From Chromera velia (taxonomy: Eukaryota > Sar > Chromeraceae): a stretch of 32,500 bases of DNA. A program made the position numbers and the translations under genes. Below, piece after piece: positions 30,047 through 32,500 of the stretch. Numbering within the stretch: position 1 is the stretch's first letter; every line of letters begins with the position of its first letter. A model generated the notes under the pieces. It had not been told where the DNA came from and searched no databases. It saw only the letters and a list, made by a program, of their open reading frames with translations. The stretch is taken from contig JAHBMJ010000322.1 of the NCBI GenBank assembly GCA_018398765.1, positions 1 to 32,500 on the forward strand, given 5' to 3'.

Positions 30047-30283
30047 ATGCCTAACAAGCAGGTGACTCACACCGGGACCAACCGGAGCGGCAACGACTAC
30101 CGCTCTTACAATGATGGCTCCTACGCCTACACCAACCAGTCTGGAGGACGCTACTACAACGATGGAGGACGAGACGGCGGCAATGGATTTTACCACAACT
30201 CCTCCAAGGGATACTCCAGCTACACACGCAGCGACGGAAGCGGCTGGAGCCAGTTTAAGGGCTCCGACAGGACTCCCAAGTGA
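30047..30283 (+). CDS. Small Tyr/Gly/Ser/Asn-rich protein
   Basis: This is a 78-residue intact frame starting MPNKQVTHTGTNRSGNDYRS. The protein is made of short aromatic and polar units such as SYNDGSYAYTN, GGRYYNDGG and GYSSYTRSDGSGW, without Cys and with almost no aliphatic residues. Small proteins starting with a KQVTHTGTN-like segment and continuing with Tyr/Gly/Asn repeats are, as I remember, found in fungi and several algae, with no known role. The composition fits a disordered, condensate-prone or cell-surface protein. No signal peptide is seen. It lacks introns and is divergent from the GNL3-like gene. I chose the ATG at 30047 because the open frame upstream has no ATG and reads like UTR. 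Confidence 0.72.
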   Translation: MPNKQVTHTGTNRSGNDYRSYNDGSYAYTNQSGGRYYNDGGRDGGNGFYHNSSKGYSSYTRSDGSGWSQFKGSDRTPK

Positions 30284-32500
30284 TTCTTTCCTTTGCCAGC
30301 TTCTCCTGGGGGTTCGACAGGAAGAGGCAGTGCGTGCTTGAAATGCAACAAAAATCTCTGACAGCTCATCCGTTTTTTTTTTCTCTTTCTTCCCTGAGAC
30401 GAGAGGTATGACGAAAACAGAAAGAAGAAGTGGGCACAAAAGAAGAAAAGATCTGGGACATTCACCGGGGTTTCAAGCGTCCCATCTTCCTCCAAGAGAA
30501 GCAAGGAGAAAAGGAGAGGGGGGGGCGGGGTTCACCTTTCTTTCATGCGATGGAGGCGGGGTGCTGGACAGACTGTCTCAGATCGACCCGGACGAAATCC
30601 CCACACGAACAGACGAATAGACCTGGCTTTGCAATTCCCTCGCTCTCGCTGCCTCTTCATTTCATTTGCTTCGCAGGAGATCAGCGGCCCAAGCAACTCA
30701 GCAGTGGTTGCAGATGACCGCACATTGTGCCCTCCACCTTGAACGACCTAGACTTATACTTGTTTGCAATTCCTTACTCTTCTTTCCAGTCCCCTCCCTT
30801 ACAGAAAAAAGTCAAACAAAGTTTCCTTGCATGAGCTGCTCTTTCTTCATCTCTTTACTTTTCTATCGAAAGAACATTTCCGTTGCTATGCGGGTATCTG
30901 TGTGTCTGTCGAGAAGGAAGAGAAAAAGGAAAGAAAAGACGACATGGCCTGTCGAGAATCACCCTCCCACGAGGACCGTAAAGGCCTTTTGAACAAGAGC
31001 AAACAGGCTGACTGGATGTGACTGGACTGCGCGCGATTGTGTGTCAGACTGTGCATCTACGTGGTCTCGATGGGATGTGCGTGCGAAGAAAAATGACTAA
31101 GTCTTTCTTCTCTCTCGGTGAATATGTAGACCTCTTTCTTTTTCTTCACATGAAAAAAAAAAACCGGCACCGTCTGACCGAATTCGGTCATCCGTAAGCA
31201 ATTAAGGGTCCAAGCAGAAAAGCAGCATTTCAGTGCGGTCCGATGTGTCTTCTGTGTGTTGCGCTTATCGCAGAGGTGATTGCACGTGGTGTATGCATGT
31301 GTCAACCTTATTTGGATGACGAAATTGAATTTAATGCATTCATGACATTCCATGTTGGAGTGAGCAAAGTCACGAGGCACGTCAAGCTAAATCGGTGCGT
31401 GCTAGACCCGAGGGCTGGCAGAGAGAAAAAGTTTGATTGATCGGGCTTGATTCGAAAGATCATTCCTAACCTCATTCATCCAAAGATCCGTCGACGCACA
31501 AGCCTACGTCCTTGCTGCATGTCAGACAACGTGTGTGAGAATGAAGACGCATCATGTCACGCATGTGGGGGGTTCAGGGGCTCGGAAGGAATGGCGGCCC
31601 TTTGTCATCGCGAAGATGGCTGTGGGGCTTAGCCTAGGGCTTAGCTTGGCTAAGCTTGCAATGAGAATCGGTTTTAATGCTTAATTCTGCATATTAGTGC
31701 AGAAAATTTACAGTATATAAAAGTGTGGTACTATCGTTTTGACAATATTGTGTAACCTATGCACACCTATAACACTGTGGCATATAAATCTAAGAATCCA
31801 GATTTAAATTAATCTAAACATGCATCTTCGGAGTATTGACTTTTTCTAACATAGGGGAAGCCTAACATATTTTTTTTCTGGTATTATTTAGTGATAATGA
31901 TTAATACTGTGATATATCATCGGATTATTATCATCTTAAAATTGTTATTTACTAGGTTATTTAAGCTAACAGCTTAGTTACTGCTACAGATATAGTGATA
32001 GTGATAGTGATTTAATTGGTGCCCTAGGTAGAGCACTGTCACCGTTCTACCAGAAGTCGCCCCTGCGAACGGCAATTATGTATATAGCTAGTGCTTGAGA
32101 ATCATTATTTTTGCTGTGTTGTATGATAATTATACTATTGGAAATGGAGTATAAGTTACAACTACTATTGATGGCCGGGCAACTTCATGCATCTCGCTTA
32201 AATCACTGCGGTCGACTCTTGACTATGACTTCCCAACTATAGACATGGAAATGGGTTTGCTTTGTTTTTAATTACCCCACTTCGCACCCTTGTTTCGCTA
32301 TAGTAGAGAGTCGTGGGATGGTTAAAGATCGAGCCTTGAAACAGCGACCACCAGGGCAGAGGCGGGGAAGAGATGGGAGGGAGAATTATGCAGCAGCTGC
32401 TGTTGATCCCTCTCCACAAGTGCCTAACCATTAATATTGTGAAAACCACACAGAGATGCAGTGCATCTTTTTTTTTCTGGCCAGCTTTCTTTCCGTCAGG
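30284..32500. other. 3' flank and intergenic region
   Basis: No gene is supported. Positions 30284-31030 may include the 3' UTR of the small protein gene; frames there have no recognised homology. Positions 31640-32160 are AT-rich, with short palindromic words built on GCTTAGC and a GTGATA triplet repeat at about 31993. I looked for tRNA-like folds and found none. Confidence 0.45.

Noticed and set aside
32017-32070. tRNA-like segment around GGTAGAGC
   Set aside because: A D-arm-like word is present, but no acceptor stem, anticodon arm or TTCGA loop can be placed.
1-32500. CRISPR arrays, bacterial operons, riboswitches and rho-independent terminators
   Set aside because: No spaced direct repeats or bacterial gene organisation occur. 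Introns and retrotransposons mark the DNA as eukaryotic nuclear.

Overview
This window is nuclear DNA of a eukaryotic microbe. It has spliceosomal introns with GT donors and mostly TGCAG acceptors, a multi-exon nucleostemin-family GTPase, a chromodomain Ty3/gypsy retrotransposon, a LINE fragment, foldback elements and AT-rich spacers. A gene whose sequence closely resembles a cyanobacterial family, together with many TGCATGCA motifs, suggests a photosynthetic alveolate such as a chromerid (Chromera-like) alga. That assignment is an inference and is not proven by the sequence.

Layout. 1-116 is a CA-rich microsatellite followed by a possible splice acceptor and a terminal exon (117-286, + strand). 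1439-3595 (-) is a three-exon FAD-dependent monooxygenase. 4290-6329 (-) is an unbroken 679-codon gene whose last 550 residues form 50 gapless 11-residue units, the most novel protein here. 6554-6979 (-) is an F-box-like protein, divergent from an SLOG/TIGR00725-type gene (core 7617-8105, +). 9348-11577 is a 2.23-kb minus-strand LTR element with 227-bp LTRs, a 5-bp target duplication, a tRNA-iMet-like primer site and a purine tract; it carries a long non-gag/pol frame instead of polymerase. 11630-12275 holds a GAA microsatellite and a foldback element.

12482-20233 (+) is a complete but decayed Ty3/gypsy chromovirus (287-bp LTR, CTCTG target duplication, gag, protease, RT, RNase H, integrase, chromodomain). 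A truncated LINE lies inside its 5' LTR. 20919-21421 is a second foldback element. 22256-23287 (-) is a two-exon secreted protein of unknown function. 24699-29426 (-) is a 13-exon nucleostemin/GNL3-like GTPase of 649 residues, resolved exon by exon. 30047-30283 (+) is a small Tyr/Gly/Ser/Asn-rich protein. The rest is intergenic.

The host genes form no obvious pathway: ribosome biogenesis (GNL3-like), a flavin oxygenase, an F-box adaptor candidate and a nucleotide-binding-fold protein sit side by side as in ordinary eukaryotic gene order. The centre (about 9.3-21.4 kb) is a transposon cluster. All gene models come from reading the sequence by eye; no alignments or transcripts were available.
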